64,000 bases of DNA from Owenia fusiformis (lineage: Eukaryota > Annelida > Polychaeta > Sabellida > Oweniidae), in the NCBI GenBank assembly GCA_903813345.2, contig CAIIXF020000009.1:30850740-30914739 (forward strand), read 5' to 3'. The notes under the pieces were generated by a model. That model was not told where the DNA came from, searched no databases, and saw nothing but the letters and a program-made list of their open reading frames with translations. Below, piece after piece: positions 41,801 through 54,900 of the stretch; the first letter of the stretch is position 1; every line of letters starts with the position of its first letter. The position numbers were made by a program, and so were the translations under genes.

Positions 41801-44109
41801 TAATATTCCCAAGAATCAATATGTTAGTTTTTCTAATCTTGTAAAAACATTCTGAAGCACAAAAGCACTAATTGGCAAAGAGGATGAAAGAACAACAGGA
41901 TCAGCCCCCAAAGCAAATATCAGATTTATGATATTTTAATTATATCTTCCCCAAATATGACGTCCCGTTCGTGTTAAGTTCTGATAAATATCGAGTTGAT
42001 ATTATTATCTTACTTCATCATGTTTCTGAACATTTTGTTATTTTAGGCCAATCAATGCTAATGAATAAGCCTATATAACGCAGCTGGTTTGGTCAAATTG
42101 ACATCAAACAAGCTTACGCATCATTCAATAACTTTAAAATGTATGCTAAAGGAATTTGACTGACAATATTTATAAGTTGTATATAAATGCAATTTGATTC
42201 ATTTTTCTCGTTTCAATTAAAAGTCTGTCTTGAAATCCTAGAGCACATAAGATAATCAGTGTAGAATTGTGCCATGATGTGACTTATCCAGGCAATATAT
42301 GTGCTACTCATCTCCCGTAGGCCTGATATTATTACATCCTTCTATTAAGGTACCTGGCAGAAAATATCATTTTGAACATATTCCTTTAATCATCATAGGG
42401 CGTCTTTGAAATTCCATTCTCAGACTTTGGTCAACTATTTTTCACAAAGATATCAGAATGGTTTCTTTGTTTTTTTCTAGGGTGTGATGGAATATAGACT
42501 AGTAGTCATTTATAACGAGAATTTCATTATGGACGTATCTGTACGGGTATAGACAATTCTTACTTTGATGATGTCTCAATTTGATCGTTTCTAGTTCTGC
42601 AATTGACCGGGCATTGAGGAACTTGCTGTTAATACCAACCTCATCAAATACGTCACCGAGGTTTTTCAATCAGTCTGTCCATCTGATTTGTTTTCACCAA
42701 TGACACTAATAGGGGATAATACAATTTAGCAAGCTCCTAGGAAATTAGTGGCTCTTAGATGCCACCTTAGTAAATAAGAACTGGAAATGGAATTTAAACA
42801 AATAAAGTGTCTTTTAGGAAAAATCTCATTTCTCAAGGATCTTATCTGATTGGCAAATGTCTAGATTTAATTTAAACTCTCTCTAAAGGTCTCCCAATGA
42901 GAAAGGTCGAGATTAAGATATTTGTCATTTTCTGTACCAGACTATAAAACTAATTTTCCATGGGAATTTATATCAACATTTTTTATTATAGCCTAGCTGA
43001 TACGAGGCAACAATAAATGACGTGAGAGTGAGTAGTTGGGAACAAGCGGGTATTGGCGCAGTCACTCGAGGCGTAGAACTGGGTGATGTTGGACGTTAAA
43101 AGAGGAGTATGTTCACTGAAAGTGTCATCATAACAGAATGGCTGAAAGTGCTTAAGTAAACTGTATGTATTATACAATACAAAACAAAGGACTATACATA
43201 AATGCAGATGCGTCCATTAGCGTTCTTGAATTGATTTAACGTAGATCAGATTTGCATCCCAGCTGCTACAGGAACACTTGATCAGATGTAAGTTCGATCG
43301 CTGGAAACTAAACTCTCTCGCGGGAAGACAGTCGATCACATGATAAACCATTCTATCATTCATTTATGACATACGAACTGTTGACTAATGCTATGCAGCT
43401 AGCGAAAATAAAACAATCTCATTTACTGTGCATCGGGAAGACTTAACACACTGATATCGTTTTGGCTTAGAAGAAAGAACTTCAGAACGTAAGAATGTCT
43501 AGATGTGGAATATTTCACGGAGAATGTCTCAGTAGTTGAATAACCGGTGAACATAATTACTTCTATAGAAAGAACTAGTGTGGCTGATATGCCTTAATTG
43601 GTGCTCTATAATGGTCTGATATTGGCATTATCACTTGGTCAGTGACGTAGAGAAAACATAACTAAGATCACTGATTAGTCCCCGAGGCGTTTCCTATTAA
43701 TACAGTAGAACTGGATTGTGAGGTCGTTCTCTGATATTATTGAAAGGATTAACAGCACAAAGGCCCAAAAGAAAGATAACAAGGAATTATTTCTACGCTC
43801 TTAGCTATGACTTAAATTGACGCTATACTTCATTGACTCTATTGGCAAGAACTGCAATCGTTATGAAGAGCGTTTTTATTACAATCCTTCATTGGAAGAT
43901 TAAAACTGAAGAACTCACATTGAAACATTTAATATGTCGTAATTGCAAAGTTTATGGTGCAGATGTGTACATTTTTCTATAGATACGTTGATTTATGAAC
44001 TATTGAGCCAAAACGGATTTGCCAAGCTGTTGCTTCTTGTTATCGACTTTCGATCATAATCTATGACCTCTGAGACGTCTAAGAAAATAACATAAAATAT
44101 AATAACAAA
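38831..44109. other. Gene-poor spacer
   Basis: 5.3 kb upstream of carboxypeptidase copy 2 and of the 44110 ORF. No exon could be supported by conserved motifs or splice structure on either strand. CpG content is somewhat higher than in GFAT introns. Confidence 0.5.
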
Positions 44110-44541
44110 ATGGTTCAATCGTTTTACTACGAAAACTGGGGCAAGTGCTGCAAAAAACTTATGAAATATGATGGATTTCCTAACAAAATTTTAATGTTCC
44201 CCTATGAGGGATGGGCCCAGCCAGCGTCGTTAACATACTGGGTCATCAAAACAACATGGTGGAGCACCAAACGGTGTAAGATCATCGAGGTGTCGGGTAC
44301 AAAGAAACGTACAACAAAAGCTAAGATCAAAGACGCTGGAAAGGGGACAATGCAGATAAAGGGTACATTCAAAGATGAACTTGTTGATCCTGATTTTAGG
44401 GTCATTCTGAGCACGCAGGTCTCAAGTACAGACTTCCAACTGGGGTATAGTATGACTGGAACATTGGAACGTGGTGAGAAGGCATCAAACAAACTACAAA
44501 TGACACATTATGCCATGATAAAAAGAAAGGGTTATTAGATA
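44110..44541 (+). CDS. Unrecognised 142-aa ORF
   Basis: Single open frame, MVQSFYYENWGKCCKKLMKY through the end at KRKGY, stop TAG. It is the longest intron-free ORF outside the TGN repeat region and is locally richer in GC than its flanks. Content looks protein-like: alternating hydrophobic/polar stretches suggest beta strands (SLTYWVIKTTWW, FRVILSTQVSSTDFQLGYSM), with many Lys and Trp and only three Cys. No signal peptide or membrane segment is visible. I do not recognise the family; a small beta-barrel of lipocalin type is only a guess. It could be an intronless gene, the last exon of a larger gene, or a retrocopy. Confidence 0.5.
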
Positions 44542-46801
44542 TGACATACAAAATGTTCGTATAATTATTTAGAGAGTTTTATCTTCCTAATAACATTACA
44601 TATTATATGCTTTCCATTATTGATGTACAAAGTAATTTTGTAATCTAGAGAACGTAATCGCTGTCTATCAAATAGATAAATGCTTAAAGAGTATGTTCCA
44701 CTTTTGGCATTATACTCAGTATATAATGGTGCACTAGAAAATGTATCTTCATCCTACGTACTACCATCCTCTGTATAACGGTGGGATAGAGAGTTAGGTT
44801 TATAGTTGCCTATTCATATACCCAGTCAATTGAGAAGTTCAATCGATCTTTAACCTATATTCTTCAAAGTCAATAACTGATTATTTAACAAATCCCTTTA
44901 GGCGTCTTTTCGGTATTTGAATGAATGCCGTCTGCAATTCAGAATATAGTAATTAATACTAGCTGACGCCTCCATCTTTCCCATTAAGACACTTCCTTAC
45001 TGAAGATACTTGAAAATGGAAAGGTGGAGATGTCAAGAAGATGAAAATGAGATCAACATCCCCTGAACACTTCTGGCTACGAATTGTCACCAACTCGTGC
45101 TGTACTTCTTAACGTGTCAACAGCCGTCAACTTCCCACCCTCACCTAAAACAATTTTTTTCTCCGAAAGCCGTTGGTCAACTAACTGGGTGTTAATGTTA
45201 TATACATTCGGGAGATGTTGATAGAACACAGGTATACTCCCAAGAAATAAAAGAGATGCTTGCGTATTACCTTTTGAGGTTCGAAGCGACTGACGTTGAC
45301 GGAATATACAGACTACTGAAATATGAAAAGGTGCATGCTAGTGGAAAATTGAGAATTTATATTATTCATGATCTCAGAAACAAATTTTGTCAGTTGGCCA
45401 ATGAACAGGTATATTTCTGTCCACGTCGTTTCGCTCCAGACTTACCCTGCGCGCAGAGTCTAGTTAAACTACAGACGAAGACGTTTTGAAGACGAAGCTC
45501 TCTTTTAAGAAGTGAAGTCAAACGAATGCAAAGGGTACTCCAGACTTCGAACGTATTGTTAATGTTCACACAGAGTGCTTCCTATTACATCAAGGATTTA
45601 TATGCTGAATATAGTTCAGAATAATCTGTAGAGGCCCAATATAATCTATTTCAAATTTTGGGGAGATGAAACATCAGAATAAATCTTTGCTTATGGGTGA
45701 TATGAAGTAGAATTATTCCCAAATGGCTCGATTTATTGTCGATAGTCGAGTCTAGTTGATAGACTGATCCTATGCGAAGTATGCAAGAGTACATGAACAA
45801 AACGGCATACATTGTGGTACTATGCATGTCCTAGTTTATGGCCTGTGCTTCTATTTGAATGCCGTTAAGGGTAGGGTAGCTATATGATATGCCGGCCACA
45901 TCATCCATAGAAGTTGCAATGCAATGACTTTAATTAATTCTGCTGTGCACTTCATAGACAAAGTGAGGTAGTTCGTTGACATGTATGATATTATTGTTAA
46001 AACGCATGTAAAAATCCATAAAAGTAAATGACTGGGTGCCAGATCACATGTATATGTGCAGCTGTATTAAAACTATATAGATCAGGTTAGCACATGAAAA
46101 TGTTTCTTTATCTTTTTCTTTCAATTATTTTCTTGAAAATAGGACTTAGTTTGGAATGTGTATATAAAATATGCATTTCCACTGTATTTCCCCATTTGGG
46201 ACTGGTTGTATGGACAATTTTGCTGTTCCAGAACTTCTTGTTTACCTACTACTAGTTTGCGCCCAAAACTACAAATTGCTCTGTAGGTTAGTTTCTAGCC
46301 TCAATTCTTATTTTTGATTTGATATTGATGTTAGGGAAAGAGATGCGTTATATGTAAAAGTCACGCAAATTAAAGGCCTATATTTCTGCTATGTTTCTGC
46401 TGTAACATGAGTCATATAGGCCTTTCCTTTGAAATACCGAGGATGAATCGAAATACTCTAGGGTCTAAGGTATATTCGTACTAATATTCATTATGTAAAG
46501 TTGTAGATTATTTTGTTAATAAATTGATTTTGTTACAAATGCGTTCTAAATGGTTTTTAAATACACCGCCAAATTACAGGGTACGTTTGTTTAATTGTCT
46601 ATAATTACATTTTATTAGAGAGTATTTTATTTTACAAATATTCTTCAGGAAACAATTCGAGTCATCGAAGGTTTAATTCTGGCTCCTAATTTTGATCAAA
46701 TATTTGAATCAATTATAATGACAATGTTAGATACTAGTTGAGCCTTTGTATTTTGAGGCTCCAGAATTAAATTAATACATGACTGTACATTAATACATGT
46801 A
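44542..46801. other. Spacer downstream of the 142-aa ORF
   Basis: No gene supported. Contains the second copy of a dispersed repeat (45487-45541). A 77-codon ORF at 45256 has no recognisable features and is not called. Confidence 0.45.
45487..45541. repeat. Dispersed repeat shared with 33427-33480
   Basis: See 33427; same order and near-identical bases (gaagacgaagctctctttta, gtcaaacgaatgcaaagggt). Confidence 0.7.
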
Positions 46802-47675
46802 CACTCCCCTCCATAAGTTTGGCAACCTTTTTCCCCCATTGAACTACGTGTTAAAGCCTCTTTACCTTTGAATTTTTATTTACTTAACCTGCGATGAAAA
46901 TACTTATACTATTGATGGAAACGTAATTTGACTTTACTTCCAATACCTCCAAATTTTCTCAATTTTTTTCCTCAATTACAATAGGTCGAAAATTGATGAT
47001 GAATTTGATGAATTTTTGAAAATCGACATTCCCATGTTAACCAATGGGAAATGGTAGGTTTGCCGCAAGTCATATGACAGAATACCCATCCAACCGAGTC
47101 CTTGCAAAAAATACGAGTTAGGCAGGTAATTGAATTTGCTAACTTTATTTAACAAAAAATTGATATGTTTCTTCAGGTTCAACAAAGTTATAGGGCTTTA
47201 AAGTCAAAATTGTTTTTCAAAAAACCTCTCCCATTGAAATAACACAGGAGGCGAAAAATAATTTTCAAAAATGACTTTGAAGCGCTGTAACTTTAATATT
47301 CATCAAATAAACTAAACACTTAGTGTTCAAAAAAGTTAGACAATTCAATTTTCTATATAAAAATATTTTTTGCTGAATCTTTTACTGAAAAGATATCCTG
47401 ATTTCTGATTTGCCCCGAACCCTCCATTTCCCATTGGATTACATGAGAATGACGATTTTCAAAAATTCATCAAATTTATCATCAATTTTCGACCTATTGT
47501 AATTGAGGAAAAAAATTGAGAAAATTTGGAGGTATTGGAAATAAAGTCAAATTACGTTTCCATCAATATCGTAAGTTATTTCATCGCCGGTTACGTAAAT
47601 AAAATTCAAACGTAAAGAGGCTTTAACACGTAGTTCAATGGAGAAAAAAGGTTGCCAAACTTATGGAGGGGAGTG
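46802..47675. mobile_element. Long-TIR, Tc1/mariner-like non-autonomous element
   Basis: 874 bp with inverted arms of about 225 bp, starting CACTCCCCTCCATAAGTTTG and ending in its inverse, flanked by TA on both sides. The end sequence and TA duplication fit the Tc1/mariner superfamily. The middle (about 400 bp) has no transposase ORF. The arms differ at a few sites, so the insertion is moderately old. Confidence 0.88.
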
Positions 47676-47677
47676 TA

Positions 47678-50600
47678 TGATTCTTTATTGGTCAAATATT
47701 GCATTTTCAGTCGCATCATCCTTGGCCCAAGAGTAATTCATTGCATTACATGTAATTCATTGCATTACATTGCATGATGCATCATGCATGATCTGCTATG
47801 AAAGCAGTGAAGGACCGATCTTGAAGGATGAGTCGCATAGAATCAATTTACTTTCGCAGGGGATAACATGTCGCCCTCATAATGTAGCCTTAGCTGGCCT
47901 TTACTGCCCATAAGATTCCCGTGTTTTAAAGGGACACTCATCCTAACCCCATCTGTCCTCTCCCGTGGACCAAGGCTTAGGGGAGAGACACATTAAAGGA
48001 AAATGAATGCATGCTTGGGGTCCTCTACGTACCCTAGGAATTAACGAATCGGATCGCTTTAAGAAGGACAATTTCTTAATAACCGCGTTTCATTCACTAC
48101 TATAAGTACACTGGCTCGATATTCTCTTAATTTTCGTAACGAGGCAATTTTATTCCAGTTCTTTGTTACCTGGATATCTAGCATACAATGGTGTGAAATT
48201 ATATCTGTATTAAATGCCTATTCATCATAGTCAATCGGAAGATGAATAAAATATACGAGTAGCCAATATATCATCATAAAAATAGATTTTTCTACATTGT
48301 ATTGATGCTGTTTTGTTATCTTTTTGCAATGGAATGTCATGGATAGTGTGAGGTTATGCCATTAGATATTCTACGAATTCGAATGATTCAACATTTGTTA
48401 TTGAGTCGCAGTCTGAGATCGTGTCATTTTTAAGGTGGGGATATTGTAACGATTGAGTTCTACACGTAGGCTATGTCGTCACTATGCATGTTGCATCTAT
48501 CTTGATCTAGCTGTTTGTACTTTTCCCTGTTGACTATCTGATCACAAAAGAACAGTTTCAAATCAAATAAACAACAAAAATAACAATGTTATTAAATAAG
48601 AGTTCTAGACTATCTAGAATATTTGGACATTGTCAGATACCTGGCGAGTCTACTACGTTGCAGTTTATTTTACATATATTTTCAATTGTAGTTTAACCAA
48701 ATTAGGAATTATTCCTTGGACTGCTTGTTTAGGTTGATATCATTTTGGGGTTTGTTTTAACTGGTTGCAGGTGGTTACCCGCCGTGTGTTCCTCTTAGAG
48801 ATTGCAATTGGTTGATGCATACTTTATGAACCATGAGAGAGCAGTGCATCAATAACAAAGGATAGATAACATTGCAACGCGATTCTTATGGCTTTTTACC
48901 CTACAAAGGTAAAGCATCTAATGATATCAAGTTTCATTTCACTTGACACTTAAAAATCAGAGGTATCAGAACATGTATAGACTCAGGCCTGTAGCCAGGA
49001 TTTACCTGGGGGAGTGTGGTTTTACCAACAAGGAGTTTTAGCCGGGGTTTTGCCAAAGGGGGAGCTTTTTGACAATATTGGCCAAAAATTTAGCGAAAAG
49101 TGCTCAGAATGGTGAAAAACTGCATGATTTCGAAAGAATTTCTGACCGCATGTATGTAATATTGAAGGATAAAAAGACGACAGGGCCAATGACAGAGCAA
49201 GTGCAAGTATCACGCAACCTTCTACAAAAAGGCTAGATATTTTTTATGTGCTATGGCAGATGCATCCATAAATAATTCATTTGAAACAATTACTAGAGAG
49301 AATACAACTGTGGATGCTGCAGTTTGCGTTATGAATATTGCTCTCTATTAATTAGAATATATAAAAGTAACTGACGTGCGACGACCGACTTACCGTCGAA
49401 AACGATATCTGAAATTGGAGGACTATATACGTCCCTCTAACCAAATTCGATTACTGACAACTTGAGTTATCAAATCTGGTAATTGATTTTCCTATGTGCC
49501 CTCAACTTGCCAATACTGTTTAGTTATACTGACCAATAGCCTAATCAGTTTCTCAAGTCGGGTTACAAATTAAAGTGAACCTGAACTTCCATGATCTCAA
49601 TAACAGAAAGACATCGTATGTTTAAGGATTTAAGCCCTGGACTCTGTGCAATATTGAATGACCATTCCTTGAAGGTGTTGCTTTGCAGATTTTACACGAG
49701 ATGCGCAAGCATCGAGTGTTTATTAAGGAAACAACGCCCAAAATGCGTAGACATCGACATGAATAGAATCATGTCTATGGGCTGATGTGACAGAGTCGGT
49801 CCACCCCGGTGTGGATCGAACCCAGAACAACCCATTCTGAAATAATCAAAATCATCGGAATATAACAGTAGGTACTCTGATTTTACTGCTCATTCAGTCT
49901 CAAAGATCAACTTTTCCAACACTCATTTGGAATAGATTTTGGAAGACCATTTGATGTATTATCTACTTTCAAACGCAAAAGCTCATTTAAAATTCAGTTT
50001 GTATATGCAGTAAAACCTGTCTTAGTGAACACCTCTCGCTAATGAACACCTGTCTCTAGTGGACACATTTCCTCGATTCATTTTTCAAAGTAAAAAACAA
50101 CATTTCCTCGATTCATACTCTGGTGACTTATGTATAAATTACCCTCTCTGTAGTGAATACGTACTAAACACTGGTCATTTTTCTTAATAATGTATACCAC
50201 AATCAAGGAAATCTGTCCTGATATATAAATATTTCATTATTATCTATTTAATAGTAATATTTATTATTATGGTGCAACTGCTATGATGATCAGACGCACG
50301 ATACCTCGTTAGTTTTGAAAGTCTTATACATTATCGATTTCGAAAGACCCCCCCCCCCCCCCCCCCGACACCATTCAATACATCCCACAAAATACCGTAA
50401 ATCTCCTGAAGATCTTATTGCGTGAAAGGGAAATTGCATTGACAGAAAACCCTGATGCATAAAATTCAATTTGGAATGTAATATTTTTATATGTCATTTC
50501 TATTGGTTTTTGCCTCTAATTGTACAGTTCAAAGACAAGAACTAATGCTAAGTGACAACTCGAGTCTATTCAATTAAATAAAGACTTTATTCTCAAAAGG

Positions 50601-50839
50601 AATTGTTCTGATAGACAAGTCAATGCGATATACATTCGCTAACCCTAAATCCCCATTGTCTAGCTGTGAAACTACTCTCTGAATATTACATACGGATGAT
50701 TTTTCGATTTTGATGAATTAGCATCCCAATTGTGGTTTTTCATGGGATATGACTTTGAATACGAAATGGGTGATAAATACCGAAGACAGAATCAGACTAT
50801 GTACTCAAGATTCTGCATTGGTAAGATCAAATAACTTAA
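47678..50839. other. Gene-poor spacer with repeat fragments
   Basis: A partial CAGTAAAACCTGT-family copy starts at about 50,008 (cagtaaaacctgtcttagtg and following ctctagtggacac words) with no clear right end. A C-homopolymer of about 19-20 bases lies near 50,348-50,366. A possible Pol III B-box-like word (minus strand GGTTCGATCC) occurs near 49,806-49,815. No gene supported. Confidence 0.5.
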
Positions 50840-51985
50840 AGGCCCCATGTAAAGTTTAAACCACTTTGGCTTATATTGTAGTCTTACCCAATGTTATCAA
50901 AGTGTGATATGTAAAACTTTTTTTTTTAATTTCAAAAAGTGGTTTTTGATAGACTTTTTGTTCCAAAATTTGTGAATTTATTTAAAACCAACTTTTAGAG
51001 GTCACTCATATTTTCTAATTAGCCACAATTCATACAAATGCATAGCATACATCCTCCCATGTTTTTTGCCGAAAAAATTAAGAAAATCGGTTGATAAACA
51101 AGCGAGAAATGAACTTATCAGTGCATGAAAATGATTCTGAGAAAAATGCATTTCAAAATTTTAGTTCTCATAGAAACCAATGGTACAATGATATCTAAAA
51201 CATAATTTATTCTTCCTTTCAAGGAGGATTGGCTCCCAGAGTGCACCACCGATATTCTGTCCCATATATGGGTATGTCGTAATACAAAATTCGAATTCAA
51301 ACAGCCGCCATTTTGTTCACTTCAACATTTAAATCGTGAATTTTGGTCTTATTTCCAAACGAAAAATTCCAAAACTCACAAGAAATGATCGAGATATTGG
51401 TTCGAATCTTTTGAACTGTTTATTTTGAATTTATAGTCGGTTTTAATTTCAGAAAATAACGACATTTCGACGTTTTCATTGTTGGAAAATATCGAGTTTC
51501 GATCCTGGGAGCCAATCCTCCTTGCTTCCTTTTAACCTGGTTAGACAATCAACATTGTTTTTTTTATGAAAGTCTAGCATATTAAGAAAAGATTGACATC
51601 GAAAAAAAAAATTCAATATTTTTCAAAAAGTTTTTGTTACCTTAGTGACATCACTAATGTTTCAAAATATTTTTGATAAGCTAAAACATTGAAGTGGCCC
51701 ATTAAATATGACATTTTATTATTGAAATAGTGTGTCTTTTGTTCAATCTTTGCATTGGTGTTAAAAATATAATCTTTTTTGAAATGCATTAAGAAATATT
51801 TGATGATTAAGAAATTTCAACTTTTTTGAAAAATGGCGGGAAATTTGAATATTTGAGAAATGAAATGCTCACAACTATTTTTTCAAAAAAAATTTTTTGT
51901 TCAAAAATCTCTAAAATCACTTTTTAATTCCTGACAAATAGTAAATGAATGATAAAAAAATATTTTCAAACTTTAGACGGGGACT
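50840..51985. mobile_element. TTAA-flanked TIR element
   Basis: 1,146 bp between two TTAA tetranucleotides (50836-50839 and 51986-51989). The ends AGGCCCCATGTAAAGTTT and, inverse, AGTCCCCGTCTAAAGTTT form imperfect terminal repeats. TTAA duplications are typical of piggyBac and Kolobok superfamilies. No transposase ORF. It contains the nested element 51220-51524. Confidence 0.65.
51220..51524. mobile_element. hAT-like MITE nested in the TTAA element
   Basis: 305 bp with perfect 20-bp terminal inverted repeats (CAAGGAGGATTGGCTCCCAG). An 8-bp direct repeat CTTCCTTT lies immediately outside each end (51212-51219 and 51525-51532). An 8-bp target duplication with CA..TG ends fits the hAT superfamily. 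Non-coding. Confidence 0.88.
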
Positions 51986-51989
51986 TTAA

Positions 51990-54900
51990 GAGTGGAGATT
52001 AGTCAATTTATTGTGAAGGGTAATCCACATCTAACCACTCTGATGCAATCTAATTTAAAGCCATTCACGGACACTGAAATTGACTGAACTGAGAAATGAA
52101 GGAATAGAGAGATATAAACTCAATTATAGAACCACGGTGGTGGTGACCCCATAATTGACATATTTTCAAATATTTTTAGGCTCTAATATCTGAACTTATT
52201 ATTGATCAAGAGCACTTTTATCTGGAAAAATTGTACTTCAATTAACACATATTGTCTGATTGGTTTTGATGGGGGTTTATGTTTTTATGTTGCTAAAACA
52301 TCATAAGTTAATAGATTCAAACAGATTAAGCAGGGCTATGTGGGGCTGATTCTTAACCTGTGTATGCATGTCTAAGTTAACTCACTGGACTTCATAGTCT
52401 ATTACCCTTCTTAAATTCTGTATTAAAAGTGGAATAAGATATGGAATTGATCCACTTGACCACTTTGATCTGAATTGACACCATGCTGACCACGAGCTTT
52501 GTAAATATTGTGGCTCAGATGCAGAGTAAAAATTAATACTGAAGTTGGGATGTGGTTCTTCAATCGCTCAGTTTTCAGATCATCAAAGTTGTCACTAAAC
52601 TTAACATTTGATTTCGACTGTAATTAAAAATAGTTATACTTTCAGAAAGATCACTGAACAGAATATTTTGAATTTTTCAGAAAATGTGCCCAATAAATGA
52701 AAAAAGCTTTGAAACTTTGAAACTGTCTGAAACAAAAATGAGTCATAAAAAGGTAAATAGATGGCTTTTCAATTCAATTTTTTTCTATTTCTAGGAACGA
52801 ATTCAAATTACATCAGATTTCATTCTAATGAGATGAAATCCAGTATACACGGGTCATATCATCACCGTCAAACTTACGATTATTGGTCAAACTCATCAAA
52901 TTGATATATTTGTATGTTTTGATGTGGAGGATTCCTAAATAAAACACAATACTTAACATTTCAATATAATAACATCATAACTATATTTTATTATAAACCC
53001 CCTTTATTTACACATTTGTACAGCATACATTTAAATACAATACAGAAAAACATCACATCTTTTCTATCTACTTAACAAAATAAATACTTATACTTCATCA
53101 AGAAACAACTTTCTCCCAAGATGTCTCAAATGATGAATAAGTTGAGGAAAAGGTAGAATCAAAGAGAAGCTTTTCCCAAAAATTGAGCTTTGATAAGTCA
53201 TATCCTATATCTATATTTGATAGTATATCTATAGTACAGGACACAATGTTAGTTCATTGTAATTTATACTTGAATGCCATTTTGTCCTCGTCTCTGATTC
53301 TAGCTTTACATGAAACATTTTGTCCATACAAATGACCATAGGGATTCCATGTTAATCCACAGAGATCAAATTGTTGACATCTATTCATTAATTCTGAGCT
53401 TATTTAACTCTAGTAATGCTTTAATAATGTGTTTTTGACATCCCTTGGTACAGTTTCTATGTCAGTTAATGTACAATATGAATATAAAGAACCTATCTGA
53501 ATATTTGAACTAGAAGTACATCAGAAATGTCTTTGAAATATTAAAGGACATTACCTTCAGATAATCAGCACTGGAGATGTGCAAACGTTTATTTAGCCAT
53601 GTAATATGACTATCAACACACTATCAATCCCAGTTTGTATCATCATGTTTACTGAATTAAAACAGGTATCAAACTATTGATGGCTGAAGTATTTTACACA
53701 GCGATCAATGTCTTGAAGGTTTTCTACACTATAACCCTGTTTAGACCACACAGTGCCACACACTGTCTATGCTACATGTGTTTTGATAAATAATTCAAAA
53801 TTTGAAAGAAACATCTAATTTACAAATTCTACTACTGCATAGTTTTTGACTATAAAAAGAAATCTACTTATAAAGTACCTTAATTGTGGAATATTATAAA
53901 TCCCTCAAAGAAACATTAATCAAGTGGTACTAAATATTAACCCAGATTAAGTACTGCAAAATGTACACCCGATTACATACTGTGCTATGTCAATTACTGC
54001 ACTTATGTATCTCAGTACATATTGTGCTATGTCAATTACTGCACATATGTACCTCAATACATATTGTGGTATGTCAATTACTGCACATATGTACCTCAAT
54101 ACATATTGTGGTATGTCAATTACTGCACATATGTATCTCAGTACATATTGTGCTATGTCAATTACTGCACATATGTACCTCAATACATATTGTGGTATTT
54201 CAATTACGTCACATGTGTATTCCAGTACACATCATGGTATTCCAATTAAGTACTGCGCTTGCGCATGTACCATTCAGTACATATTGTAGTACATATTGCA
54301 GCATTGCAAATTGTTCATTATGCCTTGCTCAACTAAAATACTACAGGTTTTGTGACGTCAATCTTGAGTTTATCGCTATCTTCCTCGACCAAAGAAGCTA
54401 ACTGCAATGCACAAGTAAGGGTATCATTAAATAAAGTTTACAACTTTACATTTAACATGACAAATAAGCTTGGTCGACAAATCAACATTCATCAAAAATG
54501 TAATTAATTTCATTTCAGATATATGTTCTTCCAAATTGACTTTTTCATTGATTGTACAAGTTGCATCAAACTCCTATAAAGGATTTCCTCATTTAAACTC
54601 AAATATCGAAACTAGGGATACAAAAAAATAGCTATCACGCAAATAAACACAATTTTATCTTCTGGAAATTGATTTTTCCCCTGAAGACCCCTTCAGCATA
54701 TAAACAAATAACCATACATCCATCTATAAAAGCTATACACACACTTCATCAATTATAATTTACAAAAATTGGTCCCATTGGTTCAAATAGAAACAAGCAA
54801 CAACAAAATCTAGGTGTATGGTAAAACATGAATATGACCTATATTGAACCTGGCATATTGCCATTTGTATAAAGTAAAGCACCTACACATACATAACTTG

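Noticed and set aside
45256-45489. 77-codon ORF
   Set aside because: Ends in a dispersed repeat; no recognisable features.
49795-49870. tRNA gene
   Set aside because: Only a B-box-like word; no acceptor stem, D arm or anticodon arm could be formed.
53947-54401. Repetitive ORFs on both strands (about 75-146 codons)
   Set aside because: Produced by a 42-bp tandem repeat whose length is a multiple of three; no start context, domain or splice structure.
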